Assembly (NCBI RefSeq): GCF_008831285.2
Contig: NC_045141.1
Span: 27,207,315 to 27,271,314, forward strand
Reading direction: 5' to 3'
Length of the DNA: 64,000 nucleotides
Source: Nymphaea colorata
Taxonomy: Eukaryota; Streptophyta; Magnoliopsida; Nymphaeales; Nymphaeaceae
Part shown: piece by piece, positions 31,147 to 43,304 of the stretch
How the letters are laid out: every line of letters begins with the position of its first letter
How positions within the stretch are numbered: the first letter of the stretch is position 1
Position numbers and translations under genes: made by a program
Notes under the pieces: model-generated
Seen by the model: only the letters and a program-made list of their open reading frames with translations
The model's database searches: none
What the model was told of the DNA's origin: nothing

Positions 31147-32597
31147 TGGGCCTTCAGTCTCAAAGTCAATAGTGGAATCGTTTTCTGTTTTCCAGTCTCG
31201 ATCAGAGCACACACCCTGTGCTCAGTTCCCTGAAAGCTCCTCTATTCTATTGCAACAAAGCATATTTTCACCAGTCGCTAATAACACTACTTTGAAAATT
31301 TTGGAGAGGGAAAAATCTAGACCAGCCACATTCCCTGGAGGCTGGAGGTATTATTTGCCTGAATGATGATGATAGTGAACAAATGGAAAAAAGACATAAG
31401 TTACCGATTGGGGTGGAAGTGGAAGGGTCCACCACACACGTTGCAAATAGTGGTGGCGGTCGGGACTGCATTCATCATTTGCTCTCTGATCCTTACAGAG
31501 TTACCTAGGAATCTGAAGAAAGAGGAAGTGCTTTTGTCTGATCCTAGCTCCACAACAATGAAGCCTGATTCCTGCATGCAGTTCATAGTTTCATCAACTC
31601 AGTCGAGTGTTAAACCAAATTTGAGTCGCAACTGAGAAAGAGGTCCCCTGATTGCAAAGGTTGTAAGAAAGTTAAACTGTGAAATAGAGCCGCTAGATTT
31701 TGGTCTGGAAGAGCATGGTGCAACAAGCATGCAATTTTTCCTATAGGTACATGTTATGGTAGATGGAGTTTATATTTGTATCAATAGGCCCATAGGGAGT
31801 TAGTTATACTTAAATCAGTTTTTTTTTTCTTTTTTGTTTTGCTTGATAGGATTCAGAAGTTGGGTTAGGTACTTAAGTGTTATTGATCCAACACAAAGGT
31901 CTCACTATGTCTCAGACATTCTTGATGTGGGAATTTCTGTACCACTCTTCAGGGTAACTTCAGCTTCCGTTTTTTTTTTTTTTTTTTTTTTGCATTTGGC
32001 TGTTTTTTAAGTTTGTTAATCTGTCTAACGGAGCCTCATCTTTATAAACACAATGCAGGTTGAGGTTATTGAACTGATGCTATGGAATTGCAGCTTCTTT
32101 ATGCTGAGGCTAGTGATGTCTAACTAGTCTCTATGTGATTGTGGTTCTAGAAATCAGGTTACATTGGAGGGTTGTAACACAGAAGTTTTCATGTGTGTTT
32201 CTGCCATTAATTGTTGGGACATGATACACGACAAAGTAACTCAGAAGTTTGTGAGCGAACATGGACAAGCGAAACTAAATCTACCTCCTCTGCAACCACT
32301 GGGATCAATCAATGGATTTGACATGTTTGGATTTTCAACACCATTTATTGTTCAGGTAAATCTGCTTGTCTGGACTTCTTTAGTTCAAACCTTGAGTAGT
32401 GGATGTGTTGGGTTTCTTTCCATATTAAATTTCCTTCTCCACACCTTCTGAAGGCGCTGCCATCTCCGTATAGCTTGACCAAAAAGCTCACTTGATTTTC
32501 TGAGTTGTAAAAATGTGCCCTTTGAAAAATAAAAATAAAAATAGAGGACAATTTGAGGTTTTGTACTAAGAGATTTCCTGCATTTTGTAACTAATAT
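31147..32597 (+). pseudogene. truncated copy of the JmjC demethylase gene (FYRN/FYRC part)
   Basis: This segment matches 17756-19221 of the intact demethylase gene in the same orientation: the end of the large exon, the next two exons and all intervening introns. Because introns are kept, it arose by DNA duplication, not reverse transcription. The copies of exons 9 and 10 (31850-31953 and 32158-32355) have exactly the parental lengths of 104 and 198 bp. The 3' exon copy differs at roughly one base in ten by eye. The large-exon part is 14 bp shorter than its source, shifting frame, and carries a TGA (31633-31635) where the parent codes Cys. Catalytic JmjN, JmjC and zinc-finger parts are absent, as is the last exon. 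It starts 58 bp after the PPR stop and ends exactly where the MEB-like fragment begins. Confidence 0.92.
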
Positions 32598-33485
32598 CTC
32601 GTGAGACTAGAGTGGAGATTAGCTGACATAGTGGATGACGTGGCTGAAACAAACATCATGTCTGAGAGAAGATTTACTGCAGATGGATGGGACATACTAA
32701 AAGCCATTGTTTATGGTGGCTTAACTGAATTAATTACGAGTCTTGGGGTGACATCCTCAGCAGCTGGAGGTGATTCTAGCACATGTAAGTAACTTCCCCT
32801 TCTTTGAGTTGGACTGTTGGCTGATTTTATGTGTGCATTTATAGACCTTGCCAAGTTTAGATGTTTTGACACGCTTCTCTTAAAAATACTTTGAAGTTTG
32901 GTCACATTTTAATTATGCAAGTGTATGTATATGGCAGTAATAGGTGTTCAGGAGCATTTAGTGTGCCATTGTCACAGCAAATAGGTAGACCATGAACAAT
33001 ATATATCTTTCTCCACATTGGCATAAAGCTAACACTATTTCTCTGTCCAATATTGAAATTTAATTTCGCTTGAGTAAATGCCTAGCATAAATTAGAGGTG
33101 TGCTGATCCGAATGAAAGGATAACGAAACTCTAGCCTAACAAATGATTATTATTATGTAAGTGCAGAATGCTGGTTGTGTAAGCAGTTGCCAATGCTTCT
33201 CTGTTTTGCATACTTATTCTTGCTTTAGGAAAGGCACGGTTCACTGACAGGTCTTATATCAAGAAAATCATATATTATGCTGCTCTTGGTGTAGCTGTTT
33301 CGGGGGTATCCTACGTAGTTGGTGTATACATCAAGAAGCTGCTGCATCAGTTAGGCTGGATTTCAGGAAGCCAGAGTATGCTTTATCATCCATCCCTGAT
33401 CATAGAACCACTGGAAGAACATCACAGAATTGGGTTTCATAAACAAGGGCATGATGGGCATCAACTTGATGACCGTTATGCATAG
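32598..33485 (+). pseudogene. broken MEB / VIT1-like ER-body membrane protein gene
   Basis: Two exon pieces are visible. The first (32598-32784) reads WDILKAIVYGGLTELITSLG then a Ser-Ala-Gly run, resembling the start of the CCC1/VIT1-like domain of plant MEMBRANE PROTEIN OF ER BODY proteins, thought to carry iron or manganese. It ends at a donor (GTAAGT). The second (33229-33485) starts after TGCTTTAG and reads SYIKKIIYYAALGVAVSG, a hydrophobic helix, then a hydrophilic tail to a TAG. Most transmembrane helices between these parts are missing, and joining the two pieces directly creates a TGA at the junction. The N-terminal half is also absent: upstream sequence switches abruptly to the demethylase copy. 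Family assignment rests on the first piece and is moderately sure; loss of function is well supported. Confidence 0.6.
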
Positions 33486-34138
33486 AGTTGGTAAAACAGA
33501 TTGCTTGTCTGGTAAGACAGCTCGAGTTTAGGCATGTAATTTTTTTTTTCCTTGGTAATACCATTTCTGTCTGAAGTTCTAACAAAAATGTCTTGTAAAT
33601 GAACAGGTGGCTCGTCCCAAACGTTGCCAAAGTGCATATCTCTGGTCAAGTTAAAGGCACAGTGGAGGGTCTTCCAGGATGCAGCAGGTGGCTCCAGTCC
33701 CCACATCTATTTGGCCTGCACTGCAGGTTGTTCTGCTAGCCGTTAGCAGTCGTCATTAATCTACGGGTTTGGCACTGATCTCAAGCTGGCGCAATTGGAA
33801 ATGTCAAGTGCCTGAAGGGATATTAGTCGACCAAAGCACTCGGGCAGACTTTCCAAGCTAAAGCGGTCAGCAAGCTTTAACAACCTGAAAGGATACATGT
33901 TCACACTCACAGGCTACACGCCCTGATCATCCAGCCACGTCTGTACAAATTCCATCTGAGTAGATGCAAGAGATAAGTTAAAACCTTTTGCTATGCAAGA
34001 AAATGAGCACTCGAGTGATTGGTTTCTGCATACAAGCTAGAGAAGTTTTGGATGACAATGTACTTCTCTGTCTCTTATGTCAGCATGAAATTTTATGAAC
34101 AAATTGATATTTTCAATGTTCATATGAACCCCCACCCC

Positions 34139-34142
<4 letters not shown>

Positions 34143-34174
<32 letters not shown>
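34143..34174. repeat. (CT)n microsatellite
   Basis: Uninterrupted CT dinucleotide run of about 32 bases directly after a C-rich stretch; borders the possible CACTA-type end described for this region. Confidence 0.95.
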
Positions 34175-34176
<2 letters not shown>

Positions 34177-37100
34177 AGAACACATAGAAACTAGTCCTAA
34201 TAAACATATAATTAGGAACGGTCACCATCAGTTTTGAAAGTAATTAGGAGTACTTTAGGAATGGTCGCTTGATCACTCCCAATTACTTTTAGGAATGGCC
34301 ACCTATACTTTTAGGAACGGTTTTCAGCTGTTCTTAAGAATGTTATTTACAGTAGTGAAGGTTTATTAGCATAATCAACACAATAATTGCTCTCTTAACG
34401 CCCACCCACCACCCGGCCTCCAAGCACACGTGCATGCACACAAACACACGAAGGCTTGTGTTGACAAAGAGAACCAGAAAGTCTTATGAAATTTCATAAC
34501 GTGGGACTTGGAGGAACGCGGCTTGCCCTAATTTTGAGTACAACGTACTGTTTATTCGATGTAACAAGTGAAGGATTAAAATTTTTACCGGTTCAGCCTT
34601 TTGTACGAGTCATTTATATCGGAAGCAAAGAGATGGATTCACTCACATCAAGTCTGCGTATAAAGGCTCTTAGCACCTGGGCTTAAAGGGCCTTCACCTC
34701 AAGTCTTACGGTGTTGGAGATTGACCGGAGGATTTAAGGGCCGTATGCCAGGTTAAGTTAGCCCCGACCAGATCTCCCACCGCAACTGTGGTTTCTTTCC
34801 CATCTTGGAAAGAATCATCCGATTATACTCTGATCATAACTTGATGCCATCACATCAGAAGTGGGGTTCGATCGCTTCTGCGTCTGATCTGGATTAGACG
34901 ACCCAGGAATAAATTTATATTCAATGGCTTCTCCCGTCAGTTGATAATGGAAACCACCATTAGATTCAGATATCTAAACGCTTTGCATAAGATCTCATAT
35001 CCCTTGAAAAACATTTTTTGGTGAGAGATTTGAAGTCTACCGTTTGGCCGCCATGACGAGCGGTGGATATCGACTTTCTTTAACTTGTGATGGGAACTCT
35101 TTGAGAAGAAAGAGGATTGCTGCTTGGCTGATTTAGAGCCAATGTCTGTGAGGGTTTCATGGCTACATTCATCATCATCTCTCTCTCATATATAGTTATT
35201 CAGGGTGGCCGAGGATGGAGTCCGGGCCCTTAAATGCAGCCGGGCTCTTTGGGTGTGATGGAGGCTTACAAACCTGCGTGCTGACTGCTCCTTTGTACTC
35301 GTGGCCCCGAACATCCACATGCAGATGCATGGCATCAAACGTACACGGAAGCCCACCACCATCAGTATTAATTAATGAACGTCCCAGACATGTTCAGAAG
35401 TGTTGATTGCATCTTCCCGTCACCATATAGTTTAATAGAACAAGCTGTATGGTACCCTTCCTCTCCCTTCTTAATTCCCTGTTTATAAACAGCCCAAATC
35501 ATTTATGTTGCCTCCATTTCTTCCACTTTAGTGATCCCAGGCTGCATCTGAGTTGATTCCTCTGCAAAAGCTAGCACTAACCCTTCAATGGGTTCCATCT
35601 ACATTCGCGCACACTTTTGTCATAACACAGTCTCCCTTAGCAAAGTGGGAGGGGACATCATCTTATTTAAATGCGTACGGGATATTCTACAAAATCGAAT
35701 ATATAAAGCAAAGCAAAAGATAAAGATAAACAGATTTTGTTTCTTACTGTCTTTATTATTATTATTCCTGCTAACAGTGATTGTAAAACTCAACCAGAGT
35801 ACAAGGCAAATGAGAGAATAAAAGAAAAGTAAGCGATTAGGAAAGTCATTATGGCGTCACACCGAAGGAGAGGCGGTTTCGGATGGGCCCGATCACGTTA
35901 TGCTGCAATCGATGTGTTCTTCACCTCGACCCCATCGTCTAATTTTTTATTTCATAATGCGAGTCGGTTCTTCATGCGCACCTATCAACCTCATTTGAAC
36001 GTCCGTAGAATCTCGAAACCCAGATGGGTAAATCGAATAGTGGCCGGTAAAGTTAATCCTATTTGCAGTGCCCATCAAAAACCTTGTCGAATCCAGATAA
36101 AATATATTGCTTTAATTTCGATCTACTGATTGTTCCTATGTGTTTTGTAATAGATACATTCTATTCTCAAAGTTCTTTTGATGTCGGGCTTATGTTTCTC
36201 GTGATTAGCCTGCATTACAGATCCGTTTGATCGACACTTTCGGTAAAAAGCTGGAAAGCAGAAGTGATTCTTTGTGTCGTATGGACAAAAAGCGGGGTCT
36301 AAATGTTAGCAGCAAAGTATATTTTAAATATGTTTGATACATGTATTCGGAAAAAAGGAAAAGTCAATATTACATAGGTGGTGACTGGGGAAGAGGACTG
36401 GGCATAATGGGCCAGCCCGTTACTCCCGTAAAGCCCCGGCAGCCTCATAATTAGGGCCTGAACAATGTTTGCCTCTTGGTACAGTAACTAATGGGCTATG
36501 TCACATGTCACACCCAAGAATATACGGGTCACGGCTCGAATCATTTGTCCACTAGCCACTAGATTTTAGTTTAAATGAATGGGTATATATATATATGTAT
36601 ATATTTGTAAGAGAGAGAGATAGAGACAGAGAGACAGAGAAGTGAATTTACTTACCAGCATTTAGATTTCAGGTACCTTCTGTTGGGGGCCATGACCGGG
36701 TCGAAGCATGCAGCCTATCCAATAAAATCGCCAGGTCAAGCTAGCCAGGTTTTAATTTGCCCAATGTTTGTTCCTCGTCACAAGTTTTCAATCTTAGAGA
36801 TGAGTGAGGCTCTTTCCCCAATTTTGTAAACAAAACACGCAGAAGTTATCATTTTAATCTACAGATTGACAGTTACAAGTTCAAGAATACAATTTAATGA
36901 TAAAGAATAATAATGAAACAAATTTCAGCTGCTAATTATTTTGTTTTCAGGTTAGTGGAAATTCACTTCAAGCTCTAGTTTGAGAGTTTATCATAAAAAG
37001 TGTGTACTTAAAGCTCTTACTTGAGAGTTATCATTGTCAACAATATGTACTTAAAGGTAGTTCTTTCGTATCAAAGGCAAGCCTCGAAATAAAATATTCC

Positions 37101-37376
37101 CTTTTCTTTTTGTGATTTCCATGATTCTTGGCAACCACCTGACAGTTTTACATCAGTTCTGCAGGTATTAAACTGCCGACTTTTCAGAAGGGTCTCAAAG
37201 TCCAACATAAGCAAACCAAGTGAATGAAGTTTTCTGTAAGAATACACATAATTAGGAGATATATTAAGCCTGCCCAACTGTAAAAATGTCATCCTTCTAT
37301 GTTTAGATTGGTCCCAAGATACTGCACATGGAGGCAAACATTACCAACATTGTCAAGCCTTGAGGACAAACATCTG

Positions 37377-37380
<4 letters not shown>

Positions 37381-37411
<31 letters not shown>
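37381..37411. repeat. (CT)n microsatellite
   Basis: CT dinucleotide run of about 30 bases in gene-free DNA. Confidence 0.95.
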
Positions 37412-37415
<4 letters not shown>

Positions 37416-38460
37416 ACCAGTTGTGCAAGTTCACTAGCAAAATTTTCAAAGTTCAGGGGGCGAGGAGGATGTTGAGACAATTCTATTGATATGTGTAGTG
37501 GATCGAGATTGGGGAATGTTATTGAATCGTTAAACTGACTTTGGCTGACAGAAACAATATTTGGTGGTGAGAATACTGCTAATGTCACGTATATTGCCTC
37601 CTTTCTGGTAAGCACACCGTGCAGTCTTAATGGTGCGTACTGAGTTGCTTATCAGCTGAGAGAATCTGAATTTTCTGCTCAGCTTCTTAGAATATTCTGA
37701 TCATGATCTGAGTCAGAATCTTGAACCGATAGGGTCTTCAGGATTCGCATGCATGTACAGCAAACATGAGGTCTTCTGGACTTGTGCAAAGAAAGGAGTT
37801 CACATGAAAAAAAAGAAAAACAAGGATTCGCTGCCTGTTGAGAGGACGTGCCTGCTTTGGCATTGGAAATTTGACGATGCCGACCGATCGTTTGGATAAA
37901 GCAAGGAATTCTGAAGGAAACATTTGCTTTTATTTGCTGAAAAGTGCATGAAAATCTTCGTAGATTTCCTTTTCTATTTTTTTTTTCTCTTCATAAATTT
38001 CAAATCAACCGCCTAAATTTTTAGTAGTATTCGAAGAAACGCATGTGATACGTCCCGTTATAATTTGCTCCAGCGTGTTATTTCTTCTCACCCTGGAGCT
38101 TTCCAAATCTAAGCAGAGCCCTTAGAAACTTATGGGACAGCAGCAATTTTCTTGTCCTCGTCTTACTTTTAAACGAGAAAAGCAAGCTGGACTTGGGCAT
38201 AGGCAGACCCCTACCAATAAATGCCATTTGAAGCATCTATCGAGCTCTAGGATTGCTTTGGTTGATCACTACTCTAGATGGTCATAATTCCTATTACTCC
38301 TACTACTTACGTACCCTGCAGGATGGCGCTTATTTAGAAAAGCATCTCTTTATCTCGTGTACATGAGTTAGTAAATTGTTCTGTCTGTCTCGTCAAAGGA
38401 GCGCTGAGGGTCGCAGGAAAATTTCATTAAAAGATGACCTACAGGCAACTAAAGCTACGC

Positions 38461-38802
38461 GATTAGCATGAGCCAAGTTGGGTCAGCTTGAGATCGACTC
38501 CACTAAAAAAACTACAAACTCGAGTTCGACTCGACCTCGAGTTGAGCTCCATAGAATAGGTTTGATCTCGACTTGACTATACAGCAATTAGCTTGAACTC
38601 GATTCATTAACCTGTCTCATTTGATCTTTCAACTCATTTAACTCGGCAATTTGTTTTTTTTTTTTTTACTAGTTTAACTAATTCAACTATGGTGGACGTG
38701 TTTTACGTAGTTTCAGGCTAAGCTAAGTTTAAATGAGTCTGTTCTTACAACCATTTTAAGTATAAATTTAAACAGGACGAGTTCGACTTGTTGTGAAACC
38801 CT
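38461..38802. mobile_element. non-autonomous hAT-like element, 342 bp
   Basis: The element is rich in GAGTTCGA/CTCGAGTT motifs, a composition common to a widespread class of small plant hAT-like repeats. It is flanked by AGCTACGC (38453-38460) and AGCTACGA (38803-38810), an 8-bp target-site duplication with one mismatch; 8 bp is the hAT hallmark. The right end, read on the minus strand, starts AGGGTTTCACAACAAGTCG, and the left end ATTAGCATGAGCC is a degenerate counterpart. No transposase frame is present. Confidence 0.6.
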
Positions 38803-41090
38803 AGCTACGAGTGAATCTACGGAAACCAAAACCATGGAAAGCATAATGATCTACGTTGGATGCACAATTCGTTGCGATGCTATTAATATATTAAAGTGTG
38901 ATCAGGATTCTCATCTAAACTGCTCAAAGCACATGCTGACAGAAAATATCATTAGCAATAGCTTTTCTCCTTTTAGTTGCCATAGAGCATTTCCCACGAG
39001 TGTCCAACGACGCGCCCAATAATTAATTAGGCAATATTAATTCTCCATTACCAGGCCGGAGAGAAAGCAGCCGTAGCGAGATCCAAGAGGAATTAATTGA
39101 TCATATTAGCCGCTTAAGCAAGATACCTATAGCAGAACTTTGGTTTGCAAATTAATTATCTGACTCCAATAACTACTCGTGGCATTTTTGAGGCGTCCAA
39201 GCCCTACAACACGTTCCAGTTCCAGAAGAGTTAACCTTAGGAGGACCATAATTTGGTTTTTGTTAATCAAAGAGCTAAGCAACATATATCTATATATATA
39301 TAGTGCTTGTGAATGGTATGTAGAAGCACTGCCCATATTTGGCGTTAATTAATAAAAAATGTGAATTAAGTAAAACATGAAATTCATGCACACTGATTAT
39401 GAAGCATGCATTCAACCTAATTCTTTGATTCTATACATGTAGGAAATACCACACACGAAATTATCATTTTTTAAGTGGTAAACGAGAACTATACATTGAC
39501 TTTTGAAAAATTAAATTTGAACTTGGCACTATGTATGTGAAACCTTAATCAAGTTCATCGAATGATTAATGATCAACTCGCGTCGCTAGTTTTTGCGTTT
39601 ATTTAATTGCAAACATATTTCACTAACAATTTAGTCGGATCCATAGAGTTACCGCCCGAATACAGTTCCACTAGCTATATAGTCATAATCTTTAACCTCT
39701 AACTATTAAATATTTCTTATGAAAATGTAGAGATTATGATACATAAGAGTAATTGCCTCTGCACTCTCTTCCGTTGGTTTGAGTAATTCCAGCCGAATAA
39801 GCATATTACAAACTTTACATCAAATCAAATAATTGAAGTGTGAAAACGGAAAAGCACCACGATGTTGATTTAATGACCCCAGCACCCCCTTAATTATTAA
39901 TTCAACTTTCTGTTCTTCATCATTATCGACAATTGAATATCATTCTCCCTCGCCTGCGCATTTGAAGCGGCAACAATTTGCCCTCCGCAAATTGAATTTC
40001 TTTTACAAACGCCCCTGCCCTGAAACTCATCCAAATGTCGTCCCATGGTCTGGAATTCCCCGAAAACCAAACACGAGAAGGGCCTTTCTGTCATTTCACA
40101 TGCGCCAACAACAGGGGACTCCAACTCTTTGTTGGGGAAAGGAATAAATTCCCCAGTAGCGACGCTTGAGTCTTGACCGTTGACCACACGTGTGTGTGGC
40201 GCCCCTTCCCCTTTATTTTCTCGATGCCACATTTACCCTCGAAGAGGAAGGCGCAGTTTCGTCCGAAAAACGCCCCGCGGTAAAATCCGTTCACTGTTTT
40301 TTAGTTTTTACCCTAAAAAGAGCACCAACCAATAATTGAATTAAAAAAAAAAAAAAGAAAAAGCAAAGGAAAGGAGCTTCCATCGTCCGTCCTCATTGTG
40401 CAAACCACATGACCCCAAATTCGTACTCGCGAGATTTAATCAATCAATCAATCAATCCATCAATAAATGCCTTTAAGACTTAAACTCCCCAAAATGCCCT
40501 CAAGTAAGCATAAGCAGGTCCATCGGCCACGCTGATTCAGGTTTCTACGAAAGTTACGGGTTTAACTCCAGCTCCTTTTCCACCCAAGTAATTTCTCTGC
40601 CCTAATAGTTTTATTATTCTTTTACCTAATAAAAGCTAAAGTCAAAGATGGCATGTCCTATAAATATTTTATTTTAGAAAGGTGCTCGTTTACAATTTCG
40701 GTGACGATGAGGTTCATAATTTGTTATTCGGAAAAGAGGCGGGAAGATTCTCCCATTCCCTTTATTTTTAGGGTTCTAAACTGTATTGCTAACTACGCTA
40801 CATTCTTTTTTAGTTTATGTGCTTATCTTGATATAATAAATGTAAACAACTATTAGATACAGTGTGTGTTATCGACACTTTTGATTTGTATAATTTAATT
40901 AGTATTTTTTATTTATGTTTCAATTTTTAATTTTTTTTGTTTGAAAAAAAAGAAAAAAGGAAAGGCGGGACCCTGTGACATGGAGTATTAGACAAGACGT
41001 TTTCTGACCAAGTCGTCCCCCCTTACAATGTTGTTTATTTATTTTAATCAGGCCTAATCTACCATAAAATAAATCACGGAAGCTGTCTCA

Positions 41091-41193
41091 AAAATTGATG
41101 GGCGTAAAATTGTCGACTCTTAGTTGTAAAAGAATTAGGCGTGCTTAGAATAAAATTGATGGGCGTAAAATGTCGACTCTTAGTTGTAAAACA
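41091..41193. repeat. 60-bp tandem duplication
   Basis: AAAATTGATGGGCGTAAAAT followed by TGTCGACTCTTAGTTGTAAAA occurs twice, the second copy starting near 41152, with one base missing from the second. A recent short duplication in noncoding DNA. Confidence 0.85.
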
Positions 41194-42341
41194 CGTTTAT
41201 ATGGAAAAATTTTGGGTTGGAATTATATATAAAATATTCCGCCTTCGAAGCAATTCTTGCACAATCCTTCACACATAGACGTCTTTCAATTAGACGTTGG
41301 TAACTAAACTTACATCAACAACTACACGAGCTGAGGCGAAAAAGTCGGCCAGTACACTCTCCAATTTGACTTATGAAGGCCCAAGAGTAGGTTTTTCAGA
41401 CATTAAAAGAGCGAGGTTGTCAAGCTCAGCTTCAATGTGAAACTCATGCATAGTCCTTTGAACTCCCCAACTGCTTTTTATCTTCTGGCAAGAACTATGA
41501 AATTCTTCATCTTCTTTAAAAGCAGGAAGGTTGGAAGTGATAACCACGATTAATGACTAAGGCATCATGTTCGTTGACTCGATCCTTAGGTTCAGTTGGC
41601 TACGGATGAAGCAAGTTCATTTTACAGCAGTACATTAAATTAGACAAGAAAGAAGATCCATTTAATGCTATTCAATCGATCCAAACATTGGAAAGGACCT
41701 AAAATATATGGCAATTTTTTTTACATGCATAAGTCTAAAAAATTCAAACTAATTATGTTAATGTAGAAAGCACGCAAATTAAAACTCCACAGGGAGACAA
41801 GGATTACCACCCAAATCTCCACGGTAATCAAAAGGATTAAATCTAAACGTCATGGTTGTGCGTGAAGCAGGCAGGTGACAGAGAAAAGCAGCAGCTGTCT
41901 CGAGTTCACCCATCGAGGAGGCTTCAAACTGTTGGTTTGCACCAGAAATAGAAAGCAGTTTGTACCGTCACTTCCAATATTAAATGAAGTGTTTGAAAAG
42001 CGCACGGGCGCACGCACCCACCCACCCGCCATTATATATATACGGAGAGGGAGAGGTAAGAAGAGCCAAGAACACACCCCAAAAGAAAAGAAAGAAAAAA
42101 AAAAGACATGGAAAGACATAAATAACCAATCTTACTTTTAAGATATATAGTGGTATTTGTGATAACGATCAGTTGCTGTTCTTTTTCTGATTTACTAGGC
42201 ACTACTGTCCATTTACTCGCAAAGTATGAAAGAAAGAGAAATGTTCTCACATCACATGGTACTGCCCAACTAGAAAAAGAAAACCTAATATCCAATATAA
42301 AATGTCCATCAATCTCATTCATAAATGACTAAGCGCATAAA

Positions 42342-42349
42342 TATAAATA
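42342..42349 (+). promoter_or_regulatory. TATA box candidate of the ALOG gene
   Basis: A perfect plant-type TATAAATA lies about 240 bp before the ATG. With transcription starting about 30 bp downstream, the leader would be near 210 nt. An alternative AT run (TATATATA) near 42034 would give a leader of about 520 nt. Confidence 0.45.
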
Positions 42350-42381
42350 AAAAAACAAACGATATTAATCATTGAATGGGA

Positions 42382-42389
42382 AAACCCTA
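42382..42389 (+). promoter_or_regulatory. telo-box (AAACCCTA)
   Basis: The AAACCCTA motif lies just downstream of the candidate TATA box, where telo-boxes usually occur in plant promoters of genes active in dividing cells. The motif is plain in the sequence; its activity here is inference. Confidence 0.45.
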
Positions 42390-42581
42390 GGCATTCACAC
42401 ATCCCAGCAACTCTGCAAGTGAGCAGTTGAAGAAAAAGGAGGAGAAGAGCTGGACGGACAAAGAGGAGGAAGAGAAAGACGGAGAAGGTGAAACAAGGAG
42501 GAGGAGACGAAGGGAGACGTACGGCAAACTTGGACAGGTAAAAACGCAGCTAGCAACCACAACACCGAAAATTTCATTTCT

Positions 42582-43304
42582 ATGGCTACCATGAATGTTG
42601 CAGATGTATCCCAGTCATCCACCAGCACCACCATCACAACAAACGGCAGCACCATCACCACCACCGGAATCCCTGCTGCCGCCGCCGGCAGCATCACCAC
42701 CACCACTATTGCCAACAGCACCACAAGCCCTGCAACACCAAGCAGATATGAATCCCAAAAGAGAAGAGACTGGAACACCTTTGGGCAGTATCTAAGGAAC
42801 CACAAGCCACCACTATCACTGTCAAAGTGCAGTGGTGCACACGTGTTGGAGTTCCTGCGCTACCTGGACCAGTTCGGCAAGACCAAGGTGCACACCCAGA
42901 TCTGCCCCTTCTTCGGCCACCCTAACCCCCCGTGCCCATGCCCGTGCCCGCTTCGGCAGGCCTGGGGCAGCCTCGATGCGCTCATCGGCCGTCTCCGCGC
43001 CGCCTATGAAGAGAACGGCGGTAAGCCGGAGGCCAATCCCTTCGGCGCCCGCGCAGTGCGACTCTACCTAAGGGAGGTGAGGGAATTGCAGGCGAAGGCA
43101 AGAGGAATCGCTTACGAAAAGAAGAAGAAAAAGCGCCCGCCCCCTACAGTGCAGCAGCCACCATCAGCTCAGCCGCCTGAGACTGTGAAGACAGCCGGGA
43201 TGCTGATCTCCGACAAAGAAGGCGGGCACGTCGTGGCAGAATCGGGCGATCGCGCAGGAGGTTCGATGGTCGGACTGCCTGTGATGAGAAGGGGCCCGTC
43301 TTAA
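42582..43304 (+). CDS. ALOG-domain transcription factor (LSH/G1-like)
   Basis: Single-exon gene of 240 aa, typical for the family. ALOG proteins are nuclear, plant-specific DNA-binding regulators of meristem and organ boundary development. The first 50 residues are low complexity (Ser/Thr, with Ala). The ALOG domain covers about 54-178: it opens [20 protein letters not shown], contains [16 protein letters not shown], the zinc-ribbon insert with C108, H113 and Pro-separated C118, C120 and C122, then [21 protein letters not shown] basic nuclear localisation signal, KKKKKR, lies at 180-185, followed by a Pro/Gln-rich tail. LSH5- or LSH7/8-type members look closest from memory. The codon stretch from 42.6 to 43.3 kb is strongly GC-rich compared with its flanks. 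The first of two nearby ATGs is taken as the start; the second lies nine bases downstream. Confidence 0.95.
   Translation: MATMNVADVSQSSTSTTITTNGSTITTTGIPAAAAGSITTTTIANSTTSPATPSRYESQKRRDWNTFGQYLRNHKPPLSLSKCSGAHVLEFLRYLDQFGKTKVHTQICPFFGHPNPPCPCPCPLRQAWGSLDALIGRLRAAYEENGGKPEANPFGARAVRLYLREVRELQAKARGIAYEKKKKKRPPPTVQQPPSAQPPETVKTAGMLISDKEGGHVVAESGDRAGGSMVGLPVMRRGPS

Larger units (their letters stand above)
33486..42330. other. gene-poor stretch upstream of the ALOG gene
   Basis: The first few hundred bases look like the old 3' flank of the MEB-like gene. Elsewhere no coding region was found on either strand. A run near 34.18-34.36 kb with repeated TTAGGAACGG / TTAGGAATGG units ends in CAGTAGTG and may be one end of a CACTA-type element. 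A GAGTTCGA-rich hAT-like element lies at 38.46-38.80 kb and a 60-bp tandem duplication at 41.1 kb. CT tracts and AT-rich runs are frequent. Distal regulatory DNA for the ALOG gene could lie here, but nothing specific can be pointed to. Confidence 0.5.

Noticed and set aside
33725..33760. Hairpin CTGCTAG/TTAGCAG after the MEB-like remnant, considered as a Helitron 3' end
   Set aside because: The expected CTRR end about 10 bases after the hairpin is missing and no TC start was found, so Helitron capture of the gene pieces is not supported.
34861..34890. GGGGTTCGATCGC resembling a tRNA B box
   Set aside because: No A box, acceptor stem or anticodon arm at proper spacing upstream.
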